64,000 bases of DNA from Pseudomonas monteilii. Lineage in GTDB: Bacteria; Pseudomonadota; Gammaproteobacteria; Pseudomonadales; Pseudomonadaceae. The notes beneath the pieces were generated by a model, which was given only the letters and a program-made list of their open reading frames with translations, searched no databases and was not told the DNA's origin. The position numbers and the translations under genes are program-made. The stretch lies in the NCBI GenBank assembly GCA_001534745.1, contig CP013997.1, positions 3,410,001-3,474,000 of the forward strand, written 5' to 3'. Positions 9,102 to 18,962 of the stretch are shown one piece after another; positions within the stretch are counted from its first letter, which is position 1; each line of letters starts with the position of its first letter.

Positions 9102-9815
9102 ATGTCCCTTCTGCTCACACTCCCCCAGAATCACGCTGGCCGCGACTTCATCGTGGGCGACATCCACTTCAAGATCCGTGAGCTTCACAGAGGCCTGCAA
9201 GCGCTCGCTTTCGATCGGTCTGTCGACCGGCTGATCGCCGTGGGGGATCTCATCGACCGTGGGCCAGACATGCTGGACGGCCTCACCTTGCTGGGTGAGC
9301 CCTGGTTCTTTTGCGTGAGGGGCAATCACGAGCAAATGCTCATCGACGCCTATCGCGCCAATCCTCACCTGCCCTATTCGGCGCACGGTGCAGGGTGGTG
9401 GATGACGATCGATGAGTCATCGAAGCCCATGATCATCGCCAAGCTCGAGAGCTTGCCCCTGGTCATCGAGGTGGAGACCGCTCGAGGTCGGGTAGGTGTG
9501 GTGCATGCTGATGTGCCTAGGGGATTGGCCTGGGACGAGTTCACCCAACGGCTTGCAGACACGCAGGTTCAGGCTGTCGCACAGTGGGGCCGCGAGCGGA
9601 TCAAAACGCATCAGGCGCACGGCGTAGGGGGCGTCTGGCGTATCTGTGTCGGGCATACATGGGTTCCTCATGCTCTGCGGCTGGGGAATGTCGTTGCCCT
9701 GGATGTGACGGGGGGTGGTGAGGGTCCGCTGGCGATCTATTCGGTTCAGGAAGACAGCGTTTACGTGAAGGGTGAAACCTCGGAACCTACTCAGGCAAAG
9801 CCTCTCAGTGAGTAA
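9102..9815 (+). CDS. PP2A/lambda-type serine/threonine phosphatase (PrpA-like)
   Basis: About 237 residues from the ATG at 9102; an in-frame ATG at 9081 is possible. Metallophosphatase motifs are clear: FIVGDIHFK (GDxH), VGDLIDRGPD (GDxxDRG) and VRGNHEQM (GNHE), then a late VGHTWVPH histidine. These bind two metal ions and hydrolyse phosphoesters. Members such as PrpA/PrpB and phage lambda phosphatase act on protein phosphoserine/threonine. The bases before it (8867-9101) contain no gene I can support. Confidence 0.85.
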   Translation: MSLLLTLPQNHAGRDFIVGDIHFKIRELHRGLQALAFDRSVDRLIAVGDLIDRGPDMLDGLTLLGEPWFFCVRGNHEQMLIDAYRANPHLPYSAHGAGWWMTIDESSKPMIIAKLESLPLVIEVETARGRVGVVHADVPRGLAWDEFTQRLADTQVQAVAQWGRERIKTHQAHGVGGVWRICVGHTWVPHALRLGNVVALDVTGGGEGPLAIYSVQEDSVYVKGETSEPTQAKPLSE

Positions 9816-10049
9816 CTGAGTGAGCTTGGGTAATCGCTCACCTCACTGAAAATCCTGATGAACGCAAACGGGCTACTTGAAATTCGAATCGCGAGTTTTG
9901 ATGTTGAGGCCCGTATTTGGCAGATACCTCTATCTGGCTAGCCTGAACCGTTCAAGACAGCTTTGAGGCTGCTAGAACAGTTTGCCATTCCAGCCTGAGC
10001 ATCTAAGCTGTTTGAGAGGACAATTCCTAACTTCGAGGATGCAAAGGAT

Positions 10050-10577
10050 ATGCGTAATAAAGGTCAGTCTTGGCTCCTGCCGTTACTAGTTTTCTTTGTC
10101 GTTCTCTGGGCGATTGGCAAAAAAGACCCATCTGAAATTGATCCTCCAGTGAGCCCAACGCCTGTGAACACGTTGGCAATAGCGTCATCACCTGAACCCC
10201 AACCCACTCAAGACTCAGCACCAGAGCACTTCGTCAACGCGGACAAGCTGAATCTGCGAGCGCAACCAGGTGGGAAAGTAATTTCAAGCCTCAAGCGTGG
10301 TGAAAAGGTACAGGTTTTTGAGCAGCGTGAGGAATGGGCGCGCATCAGCTTTGATGGGCAGCCTCAGCGTTGGATTTCCTACAAAAATCTATGTAAAGGC
10401 TTGAACTGCTTTGTTACCTCGAAGCCAAAGAGGGAACGCCCTGCTCCTCAACCCGCTCGAACGGCAACACCTGATTACGGATCATCATGCCCTTGCTCTT
10501 CAGGTCGCATCTGCATCGGCCCAAGAGGGGGCCGCTACTGCATCACATCTGGCGGCAACAAGCGATACGGCGTTTAG
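10050..10577 (+). CDS. SH3b-domain protein with N-terminal membrane anchor and Cys/Gly-rich tail
   Basis: 175 residues. A hydrophobic helix (WLLPLLVFFVVLWAIG) near the N-terminus is followed by a Pro/Ser/Thr linker. An SH3b domain follows at about residues 60-115 (ADKLNLRAQPGGKVISSLKRGEKV). The tail is CPCSSGRICIGPRGGRYCI, with several Cys and Gly. This tail type (GPRGGRYxITxxGxKxY) recurs in small accessory and phage-associated proteins. Probably a periplasmic protein held at the inner membrane. Function unknown. Confidence 0.7.
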   Translation: MRNKGQSWLLPLLVFFVVLWAIGKKDPSEIDPPVSPTPVNTLAIASSPEPQPTQDSAPEHFVNADKLNLRAQPGGKVISSLKRGEKVQVFEQREEWARISFDGQPQRWISYKNLCKGLNCFVTSKPKRERPAPQPARTATPDYGSSCPCSSGRICIGPRGGRYCITSGGNKRYGV

Positions 10578-10635
10578 GTCTTGTACGAAAAGTCAGTGTG
10601 ATCAGAATGGCCGCCATGACTGCTTGGAGGCCCAC

Positions 10636-10899
10636 ATGTCGAGGCGTTACGAACTCTCTGATGCATCGTGGGAACTGATCAAGGTTTTGGTTTCTCCACA
10701 ACAGATAACGGGCCGTCGTCGCAGCGAGGATCGCTTTGTTCTCTCCGGAATTCTCTGAGTTCTAGGTTCGGGCGCTACCCGGCCTGATCTGCCTGAGCGC
10801 TTTGGGTCTTGGTCAACGGTGTGTCGGCGTTTTCATGACTGGCGCAACGACAGCACATTCGAGCGAGTACTGGAGCGTCTGCACATTCGGCTGGGCTAA
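10636..10899 (+). pseudogene. IS5-family transposase orfA with in-frame stop
   Basis: The frame starts MSRRYELSDASWELIK, typical of the DUF4096 N-terminal part of two-frame IS5 transposases. It meets TGA where TGG (Trp) is expected in LSGIL-W-VLGSG. In the same frame it continues TRPDLPERFGSWSTVCRRF to a stop at 10897-10899. A single TGG-to-TGA change explains the break. Confidence 0.75.
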
Positions 10900-10916
10900 T
10901 TGACTTGGACACCTGA

Positions 10917-11264
10917 ATGATCGACCCCACCGCGATACGAGCAACCCTAGCCCTTCAGGCGCCGCGAAAAAAGGGGTTTGAAAAACCGTTAAACTTTGCC
11001 TTGGGACGCAATCGAGGCGGTCTGACCGCCAAGATTCACATGGTTTGCGCTATCAATGGCGTCCCACTGTATTCAGGCTTTCATCAGGATAAGCCAGTGA
11101 TATTCCCCCCGCTCAGCTGTACTCTCAAGCGAATGTTTGACTGGCTGAAAGAGGACCCTCGGATCGCCCCGTGCTTCGAAAAACTCGCAAACAGCTATGC
11201 TGCCATGGTCTCACTAGCCTGTGCCATGGGTGTTGACCACATCTTTTTCGTACTAGAAGCCTAA
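10917..11264 (+). pseudogene. IS5-family transposase orfB remnant with central deletion
   Basis: The 5' half reads DPTAIRATLALQAPRKKG and ALGRNRGGLTAKIHMV, the start of the DDE domain. After LYSGFHQDKP it jumps to the C-terminal end of the family (RMFDWLKEDPRIAPCFEKLA). The middle of the DDE domain, including at least one catalytic acidic residue, is missing. The last residues (VDHIFFVLEA) also differ from the normal end. Confidence 0.72.
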
Positions 11265-11560
11265 TCATGATGCTTTGCAATGGAAAAACAGGACATCGAA
11301 ACAATGAAATGCTGGCTCAAGACGCTACTGATCGATAGTCTAAACAGCCTCTATTTTCCACACGGCAATCCACTCGGTAAAAATTCTCCCCAACATCCGT
11401 AAGCACCTTAATGCTCCTGGGCGAAAGCCGACGATATGATAAGCGTAGACTACAGAAATACCATTATAGAAAATGGCTGCAGGCTAGCACATCGAAGCTT
11501 GCTCGCGCATAAAACCTAGACTTTAAAATCAACTATAACGTTAACGAAAAGGATGCAATT

Positions 11561-12019
11561 ATGTGGGTACTAAACGCAGGAAGAAAATCTTTCCTGGAAT
11601 TCCTTCGCAACACATCGGCTCAATTTTTCATCATGCTCCTTGTTGCAATTCTGCTTAAGAAACTTGACATCCTCATCGCACACCAAGACACAAATAACAT
11701 TATCTCATTGAGCATCATCTGTGCGCTTGTTTTTTTCATTCTCCTACTGGCAGCCATTGCCAATATCAAAGCATTCTTCCTGGACTTTAAGGAATGGGCT
11801 ATGGCTGACTTTAACGCCTACGTCGCAGCATTTGACAGCAAAAACGTCAGAAGTAAAAAGCTCATGACAGTTTCCTATCTACTTAAAAATAAGAAGATTG
11901 CCTTCTTAGAATCCTGCCTCCTGATGGCAGGCATCTATTTCTTTATGGTCTTTGGCCTTTTTCATTCTATAGAAAGTGCCCACCTATTACTGAGCAATGC
12001 CACAAACGCCAGCGTGTAA
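11561..12019 (+). CDS. AT-rich orphan membrane protein
   Basis: 152 residues with three long hydrophobic helices (two near residues 20-70, one near 125-145) and a basic loop RSKKLMTVSYLLKNKK between them. An AAGGA site precedes the ATG. The gene and the 296 bases before it are much richer in A/T than the rest of the window, a sign of recent acquisition. No family recognised. The upstream stretch 11265-11560 holds no gene I can support. Confidence 0.6.
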   Translation: MWVLNAGRKSFLEFLRNTSAQFFIMLLVAILLKKLDILIAHQDTNNIISLSIICALVFFILLLAAIANIKAFFLDFKEWAMADFNAYVAAFDSKNVRSKKLMTVSYLLKNKKIAFLESCLLMAGIYFFMVFGLFHSIESAHLLLSNATNASV

Positions 12020-12196
12020 AGTACGACGGAATCAAAAGGGGCCTACTTCGGCGTTAAACAGCCTCTGCCTCTTCTGGTCCGCCTCCTATGCACAAGGGAA
12101 TCAATGCGATCTGATCAGTACCACTTGAAAGTATCCAGCCACAGTCTACGCTCATTGGACATCCCCTGATCTTCACATGAACACGAGGACGATCCC

Positions 12197-12325
12197 ATGG
12201 CTCTCAAACCCGGCCCGAAGCCTACCGCCAAATCAACCGGCGAAGTCGACAAGCGTCGTCATGACAACAAGGAGACACAAGGAAACAATCCCGAGTTGAA
12301 GCCGAGCAAACCTGAAAAGAAATAG
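12197..12325 (+). CDS. 42-residue Lys/Pro-rich small protein
   Basis: Short frame MALKPGPKPTAKSTGEVDKR... ending NPELKPSKPEKK. GAGGA lies 7 bases before the ATG. Strongly basic and probably disordered. The good ribosome site and the isolated position support a real small gene; similar Lys/Pro-rich small proteins occur in pseudomonads, but I cannot name a function. The rest of 12020-12424 holds nothing recognisable. Confidence 0.5.
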   Translation: MALKPGPKPTAKSTGEVDKRRHDNKETQGNNPELKPSKPEKK

Positions 12326-12424
12326 CCATTCACTGACAAGCGACCTTGGCTGTGGCGTGCTCATCATTCAAACCAAGGGCTACTCACGAAGGCGCGTGTA
12401 CGTCGTGAGCAGCCCTTGAGCACA

Positions 12425-12850
12425 TTACCAGCGCATGCCCTTGAACGGGTTCCAGCCCTGCTCACCCTTACGCTCTTTCAGGTAGTAGGCATAGTTCGTA
12501 CTCAGCCCGTACAGCAGGTTGGTTGCTACACCAAACCCGCTGTTGATGGCACGTGGTGTTTCCATGCCGAGCAAGGCGAAAAGCACATCGATCGCCAAAC
12601 CGGCCCCGATGATGATACCCAGCAACGCCAGGTTCTTTTTCCACAAGCCCAGTACGAACAGGTAGATAGGGCCAAAGAACAAGGCAATGAAGTTCATGTT
12701 GATCAGCAGCTTCTTCTTGAACGGCTGCTGTTTGAGTGCTGCCTTGTACTCGGGCGAACTGGGCGCCCCATGCGCATCGAAAAACGCAAACCGCTCTTGC
12801 CATTTGGGCTTGTGCTGAGAAATATCCTTGCTGGCTTCGGCGACGCTCAT
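12425..12850 (-). CDS. DUF2628 membrane protein
   Basis: 141 residues. A soluble N-terminal part contains KWQERFAFFDAHGAP. A basic segment follows (QQPFKKKLLINMNFIALFFGPIYLFVLG, split here by the first helix), then two more helices. This layout, with a conserved FxFF/FGPIY region, is typical of DUF2628 inner-membrane proteins. Role unknown. Start has no close competitor. Confidence 0.75.
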   Translation of the reverse strand: MSVAEASKDISQHKPKWQERFAFFDAHGAPSSPEYKAALKQQPFKKKLLINMNFIALFFGPIYLFVLGLWKKNLALLGIIIGAGLAIDVLFALLGMETPRAINSGFGVATNLLYGLSTNYAYYLKERKGEQGWNPFKGMRW

Positions 12851-13110
12851 TTAAAAATTCCCTATAGTCCTTGAATGATCGAACACACGGCTTGCCGTGC
12901 TTGGAGCATCTGAAGGCCCGACTTCATTGTTCAAGCCTACTGCCGACGCTCCACGCATCATTTTGTCACCCGCCAGCTCAACCAACAACCGCATCGCCCG
13001 CACGTCCATGCCCAGGTGTGATCGACCGCACGTTTCCAACGCCAGGCTGTAAGCTGCCGGATGTTGCTACGCTGATAGCACACCCTGCGACCTATGCAAC
13101 GGAGGCTGAC

Positions 13111-14283
13111 TTGACGACCACCCATGCCTATCTGAGCGAGTCAGGTGACCGCAACGCGATCGCTGCAACAGCACCAGGCTCGGGCCGTCTGGTCATCTGC
13201 ACCCTCCTCGTCAGCACCACGCACCTGCACGCAGTCCGCGAGCAGGCCGAGCACCTGTGCCGACAGCAGATCCACCTCGCCGACCTGACGCCTGGCAAAC
13301 GCCGCGCAGCCCAGGCAAACCAGCACGCCGAGCTGCTGGCCGATGTCGCGCGATGGCCGGTGAAGCTGCACGTCATCGTCGTGGACAGGGCGCGCATCCA
13401 CCGGGACGGCGGCCTGCAACTGAAAACCTCGTTCACCGAGCATGTCGCCGGGCTGTTGCATGCCCGCCTGTTCCGGGACCTACGTGACGTTCAGGTGAAC
13501 GTGGACGCGGACGGTGACGTGACGCTTCGCGAGCGTCTGCAAGGGCTGATACAGGGCCGCTACGCCGATGATCTGTTCGGCGACGAGCAGATGTTCCAGG
13601 TGCGCGCCCGTGAGGATGATGCCTTGCTCCACATCGCGCAGGGGCTGGCGAACGCCGTGAGCGAGGTGCATGGCGGCAAGGCCAAGCCAGGGGTCCGGCA
13701 CGCCTACGAGACGCTGTTGCAGGCCCGCACCTTGGGCCTGCTGGAATGGCCGCCGGCCTTCACCTCGCTTCTGCCACCGCCCATGGACGAGGCGCAATAC
13801 GCCGATTATCAGGTGCATCAGGAAGCGTTGCGTCAGGCCGACCGTTTCATCGAGCAGGCTGGCGAGCATCCGGACGAGGACATGCGCTTGCAACTGGCCA
13901 TCCTGGAGTACCTGAGGTTCCAGAGTGAATTCGTCACCCAGGACTACCTGCCGACGGCCGACATCCTGGCCCACCTCCATGACCGGGGCTTCGGCGATGT
14001 GTCCGAACACAAGATCCGCTCCAATGGCATCGCCAAGCTGCGCGACGCCAACGTGATCATCACCAGCACGGCCAAGGGCTACAAGATTCCGCAGACACGG
14101 GCCGACCTCAACGACTTTCTCGAGATGGCCTCAGGGGTGGTGGTGCCGTTGCTCGAACGGGTGCGCAAAGCGCGTGAGGTCTATCGGCAGAGCAGTGGCG
14201 GCACCTACGACATCGTCAGTGAGGCAGGCTTGGCGGCCCTGGAGCGTCTGCTGGTGACGTCCGACACGCCCTCTGCTGACTAG
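13111..14283 (+). CDS. DUF3800-like protein with C-terminal winged-helix region
   Basis: 390 residues from a TTG start chosen because GGAGG lies 5 bases upstream; the frame is open further but without a ribosome site. The N-terminus AYLSESGD resembles the D-E-S-G motif of DUF3800, an RNase H-like fold, with Ser in place of the first Asp. Later VVDRARIHRDGG and the DDALLHIAQGLANAV helix fit the same fold. About residues 265-345 look like a winged helix (SEHKIRSNGIAKLRDANVII). DUF3800 genes are frequent in genomic islands and near defence genes. Assignment is by motif only. Confidence 0.55.
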   Translation: MTTTHAYLSESGDRNAIAATAPGSGRLVICTLLVSTTHLHAVREQAEHLCRQQIHLADLTPGKRRAAQANQHAELLADVARWPVKLHVIVVDRARIHRDGGLQLKTSFTEHVAGLLHARLFRDLRDVQVNVDADGDVTLRERLQGLIQGRYADDLFGDEQMFQVRAREDDALLHIAQGLANAVSEVHGGKAKPGVRHAYETLLQARTLGLLEWPPAFTSLLPPPMDEAQYADYQVHQEALRQADRFIEQAGEHPDEDMRLQLAILEYLRFQSEFVTQDYLPTADILAHLHDRGFGDVSEHKIRSNGIAKLRDANVIITSTAKGYKIPQTRADLNDFLEMASGVVVPLLERVRKAREVYRQSSGGTYDIVSEAGLAALERLLVTSDTPSAD

Positions 14284-14292
14284 CACCAGGCG

Positions 14293-15192
14293 TCAGTGCT
14301 GCCCCTGGGCCAGGGCGAAGGCGTCCAGCGTGTGCTGGAAGTCGTCCAGGGCGCGCGACAGGAACTTGTCCCGGTGGTGTACGACGTGCAACTGGCGTGT
14401 CTGCGCCGGGAGGTCATGATCGAGGACGGCCAACTACCCTTGAGCGATCAGGTCGCTCACCACCCAGTACGACAGACAACTGATCCCCAGACCGGCAGCG
14501 ACCATGCGCTTGATCGCTTCGGAGCTGCCGATGCGGCGGGTGTCTTCCAGGTGACCCAAATGAGGCATCAACCGGTGGGCGACTTCCTCGGCGGTGCCTG
14601 AACCGGCCTCGCGCATCAGCCAGGATGCGGTGCGCAAGGCCTGGCGCGTGACCGGATGGCCTTGCGCCAGGGGGTCGTCAGCGGCGGCGATAATCACCAG
14701 CTCGTCTTCGAACCAGGGGCGCACGATCAGCTCAGGCAGGTGGCAGGGGCCCTCGATCAGGCCGATGTCGATGGACAGCTGGCCGGCCTGGCGGGCGATG
14801 TCGGCGCTGTTGCCGATGACCACGTCGATGCGCAGGCCGGGGTGATGCCGGGCGAGCGTCTCCATCAGGATCGGCATGAGGTAGCTGCCGATGGTGGTGC
14901 TGCAGCCGACCGTAAGTCGCGTGGCCTGATCGCTGCCCTCGAAGCCGTCCTCGATCTGCGCGGCCGCTTCCAGCAGGCGCACGGCCTGGGGCAGCAAGGC
15001 GTGGCCGTTGGCATTGAGGACCAGACGCTTGCCGACACGGTCGAACAGGCGCACGTCGAGTGCGCTTTCCAGCTCCTGGAGCGCTGAACTGGTGGCTGAT
15101 TGGGAAAGCGACAGGGCCGCGCTGGCATTCACGGTCGAGCCGTGCTGGGCAATGGCCTTGAAGATATCGAGTTGACGCAAGGTAAGGCGCAT
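14293..15192 (-). pseudogene. LysR-family regulator interrupted by an in-frame TAG
   Basis: The frame encodes a normal 300-codon LysR protein: HTH at residues 1-60 (LRQLDIFKAIAQHGSTVNAS) and substrate domain from about residue 90. Codon 253 is TAG at 14434-14436, after VVSDLIAQG. The same frame continues with LAVLDHDLPAQTRQLHVVHH to a natural TGA at 14293-14295. One base change (for example AAG or CAG to TAG) explains it. A 252-residue product could form but lacks the last ~46 residues of the effector domain. Divergent from the TDT transporter, its probable target. Confidence 0.78.
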
Positions 15193-15299
15193 CGATCTAA
15201 CGGCTCAATGGGTAAGTGATAAGCAGATTACGCGTTTTACCGGTTGATGCCAGTTCGTCATGCTCTTAGCGTCATCGACTCGACGCCCTGGAGGGCACT

Positions 15300-16474
15300 G
15301 TGCAGTACTTCGGCCCACGCTTGCGTACGCCTTTCCCGCGACCGCTGTCCGCCCTTTCGGGCTGGCCGGAGGTGGTGCGGCAGTTCACGCCGCAATGGTT
15401 CTCGGTGGTCATGGGCACGGGCATCCTGGCATTGCTGCTGGGGCAGCTGCCTGACGCCGGGGCTTCACTGTCGTATCTGGGCACTGGGCTCTGGCAATTC
15501 AGCGCGGTGCTGTTCGTCGTGTTCACCGGGCTGTACCTGGCGCGCTGGGTGCTGTTCTTCGACGAAGCCAGGCGCATCGTCGAGCACCCGACTGCCTCGA
15601 TGTTTCTCGGGACGATCCCGATGGCCTTGGCGACGTTGATCAACGGCCTGCTGCAGTATGGTTTGCCGGCCTGGGGGACTGCTGTCGTGCCGTGGGCGCA
15701 GGCGCTCTGGTGGCTGGATGTGGCGTTGGCGATGGCCTGTGGGGTATGGGTGCCGTTTCTGATGGTCACGCGCCAGCGGCACAGCCTGGAGCAGATGACG
15801 GCGGTCTGGTTGTTGCCGGTGGTGGCGGCCGAAGTGGCGGCCGTCACGGGTGGGCTCATCGTGCCGCATGTGACGCAGGCGCCTGCGCAGTTGCACATGC
15901 TGGTGCTGTGTTACGTGCTGTGGGCGTATTCGGTGCCGGTCGCGCTGAGCCTGCTGGTGGTGCTGCTGTTGCGCTTGGTGGTGCACCGGCTGCCGCCGCA
16001 GGCGCTGGCGGCGTCGATCTGGCTGTCGCTCGGCCCGATCGGCACGGGGGCGTTGGGGATGCTGGTGCTGGGCAGTGCGGCACCGACGGTCTTTGCGGCC
16101 AATGGGTTGGGCGAGATCGGTGCGACGGCGGCGGGGATGGGGGCGATTGGTGGCATGCTGTTGTGGGGCCTGGGGGTGTGGTGGCTGTTGCTGGCGGTGC
16201 TCATCACCGTGCGCCAGGTGGCGTTGGGGATGTCGTTCAATCTGGGGTGGTGGGCCTTCGTGTTTCCGTTGGGGGTGTATGCGGCGGCGACCTTGAAGCT
16301 GGGGGGTGTGCTGGGGATGGGGGTGTTCGAAGGGTTGGGTGAGGGGTTGGTCGTGATCGTTGGGGTGATGTGGGGATGGGTGGCGGTGCGTACGGCGGTG
16401 GGGGCGTATCGGGGGGAGTTGTTTCATTCGCCGTGCGGTGGTCAACTTTTTCCGGACACCTTGATCGGTGATTT

Positions 16475-16499
<25 letters not shown>
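15300..16499 (+). CDS. TDT-family transporter (TehA/Mae1/SLAC1 type), 3' end altered by IS insertion
   Basis: GTG start with GGAGGG just upstream. About ten membrane helices; QFTPQWFSVVMGTGILALLL near residue 30 is the family signature. Substrates in the family include C4-dicarboxylates, sulfite and anions; the one here is unknown. Codon 378 (CCG) is the target duplication of IS3-family copy 1. Beyond it 21 codons come from the IS and end in TGA at 16497. On the other side of the IS the original frame reads Pro-Cys-Leu-Val-Gly-Leu-stop, so the ancestral protein had 383 residues. The membrane core is intact, so activity may survive. Confidence 0.85.
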
Positions 16500-17631
<1,132 letters not shown>

Positions 17632-17742
17632 TCAGTAGGGGTATTTTCACCTATTGAGGTGTCCGGGGCCATTAGACCAGCTCACCGTGTCTGGTGGGGC
17701 TGTGAGGGTGTGGTCTGGGGTTGGGACGGCGGGGCTGATTTT

Positions 17743-17881
17743 ATGGGCCCTTCGGGCCCAATCGCGGCACAGGGGCCGCTCCTTGTATCTACACCCGTAG
17801 CGCCAACGCGGTGACTCAGAACAGCACCACATTTCTCCTGTAGGAGCGGCCCCCGTGCCGCGATTGGGCCTGGAAGGCCCA
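17743..17881. repeat. REP inverted pair
   Basis: GGGCCCTTCGGGCCCAATCG opens the first copy, and GTGCCGCGATTGGGCC closes the inverted second copy. It lies 58 bp from the right end of IS3-family copy 1. Confidence 0.85.
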
Positions 17882-18011
17882 CAAAACCATTCAACGCAGT
17901 AGCGCAGGCCAAAGAAAAACGGCCATGCCCACCCTCACGCTCACTGGACAACCCCACCGCCAGACGCTAGAAAGAGCCACCTCAACCGCCCTGCCCCCTC
18001 TGGAGCCTGTC

Positions 18012-18893
18012 TTGAACTCGAAACCCTTCTGGTCCCTGGCCATGGTCGCCATCACCGCCGTCTGGGGCTGGAGCTTCGTGGCCAAGCAGCAGAGCCTGCA
18101 CGGCATGACAGCGTCTGCGCTGAACACGTGGATCTTCACCATCGCCACGCTGTTCCTCGCGCCGATGGCCTATGCCTCGCTGAAGCGCCTGACGCGTCGG
18201 GACGTGCTGTCGGGCATCGCCGCCGGTGTCATGCTGTTCATCGCCTTTGCCTTCCAGACCAGCGGTATCGGCCTGACGACGCCGTCCAACGCCGGGTTCA
18301 TCACCGGGCTGTCGGTGGTGTTCACGCCCATCCTGTTGTTCTTCCTCTACCGCGACCGGCTGACCGGGCCGCAGTGGCTGGGCGCGGCGGTAGCACTGGT
18401 GGGGTTGGGGCTGCTCAGCCTGGCGGATTTTGCCCTGCACCTGGGCGATGCGCTGATCCTCTGCTGCGCGCTGTTCTTCGCCGGTCACATCGTCATGCTG
18501 GCCAAGCTGCCGTTTTCCGGCACGCCCCTGGCGTTCGCCTGCCTGCAGATGCTGACCGTGGCGCTGCTCTCGGGCCTGTGGAGCACGGCGTCGGGCGAGT
18601 TCAGCGTGCCAACCGACGGCGATACCTGGCGCGTCCTCGTGCTGCTCGGCATCCTCGGCACGGGGCTGGCCTACTTCGTGCAAACCCAGGCCCAGTCGCT
18701 CATGCACCCGCAGGCCGTGGCCTTGATCCTGTTGTTCGAACCGGTGTTCAGCGGCCTGTTCGGCTACTGGCTGGCGGGGGACCGGCTCACCGACGTGAAC
18801 ATCCTGGGGGCCGTACTGATCCTGGTGGGCATGCTGGTCAGCGAGTTCGGCGCCTTCGCCCAGGGCAAGCTCAAACGCCCGGCCCGCGGCTGA
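18012..18893 (+). CDS. EamA/DMT-family transporter
   Basis: 293 residues from a TTG start with GGAG 6 bases upstream. An ATG at 17925 would add 29 residues without family character and has only a weak site. Ten membrane helices in two EamA repeats; the first opens AITAVWGWSFVAKQQS, and the second repeat ends with LLFEPVFSGLFGYWLAGDRL, a conserved DMT motif. Inner-membrane exporter of a metabolite, substrate unknown. Convergent with a second EamA gene. Confidence 0.88.
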   Translation: MNSKPFWSLAMVAITAVWGWSFVAKQQSLHGMTASALNTWIFTIATLFLAPMAYASLKRLTRRDVLSGIAAGVMLFIAFAFQTSGIGLTTPSNAGFITGLSVVFTPILLFFLYRDRLTGPQWLGAAVALVGLGLLSLADFALHLGDALILCCALFFAGHIVMLAKLPFSGTPLAFACLQMLTVALLSGLWSTASGEFSVPTDGDTWRVLVLLGILGTGLAYFVQTQAQSLMHPQAVALILLFEPVFSGLFGYWLAGDRLTDVNILGAVLILVGMLVSEFGAFAQGKLKRPARG

Positions 18894-18926
18894 CCCGCGT
18901 CGCTCCCGTCACCCTCGATCTCATGA

Positions 18927-18950
18927 AGAAGGCTGCCGTCGCAGCCTTCT
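18927..18950. terminator. Hairpin between convergent transporter genes
   Basis: AGAAGGCTGC and GCAGCCTTCT form a perfect 10-bp stem around a CGTC loop, placed between the stops at 18893 and 18963. A good U-tract is lacking, so it may act as a weak bidirectional terminator. Confidence 0.55.
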
Positions 18951-18962
18951 CCCGCAGCGCCT

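Larger units (their letters stand above)
10636..11264 (+). mobile_element. Degenerate IS5-family element
   Basis: Contains an orfA with an internal stop and an orfB joined across a large internal deletion; see the two pseudogene entries. The usual element is about 0.8-1.2 kb, so roughly half of orfB is lost. It cannot transpose by itself. Confidence 0.75.

Noticed and set aside
17925..18011. Longer N-terminus for the first EamA transporter
   Set aside because: The 29 extra residues are not family-like and the upstream ATG has a poor ribosome site; the TTG at 18012 has GGAG at 6 bases.
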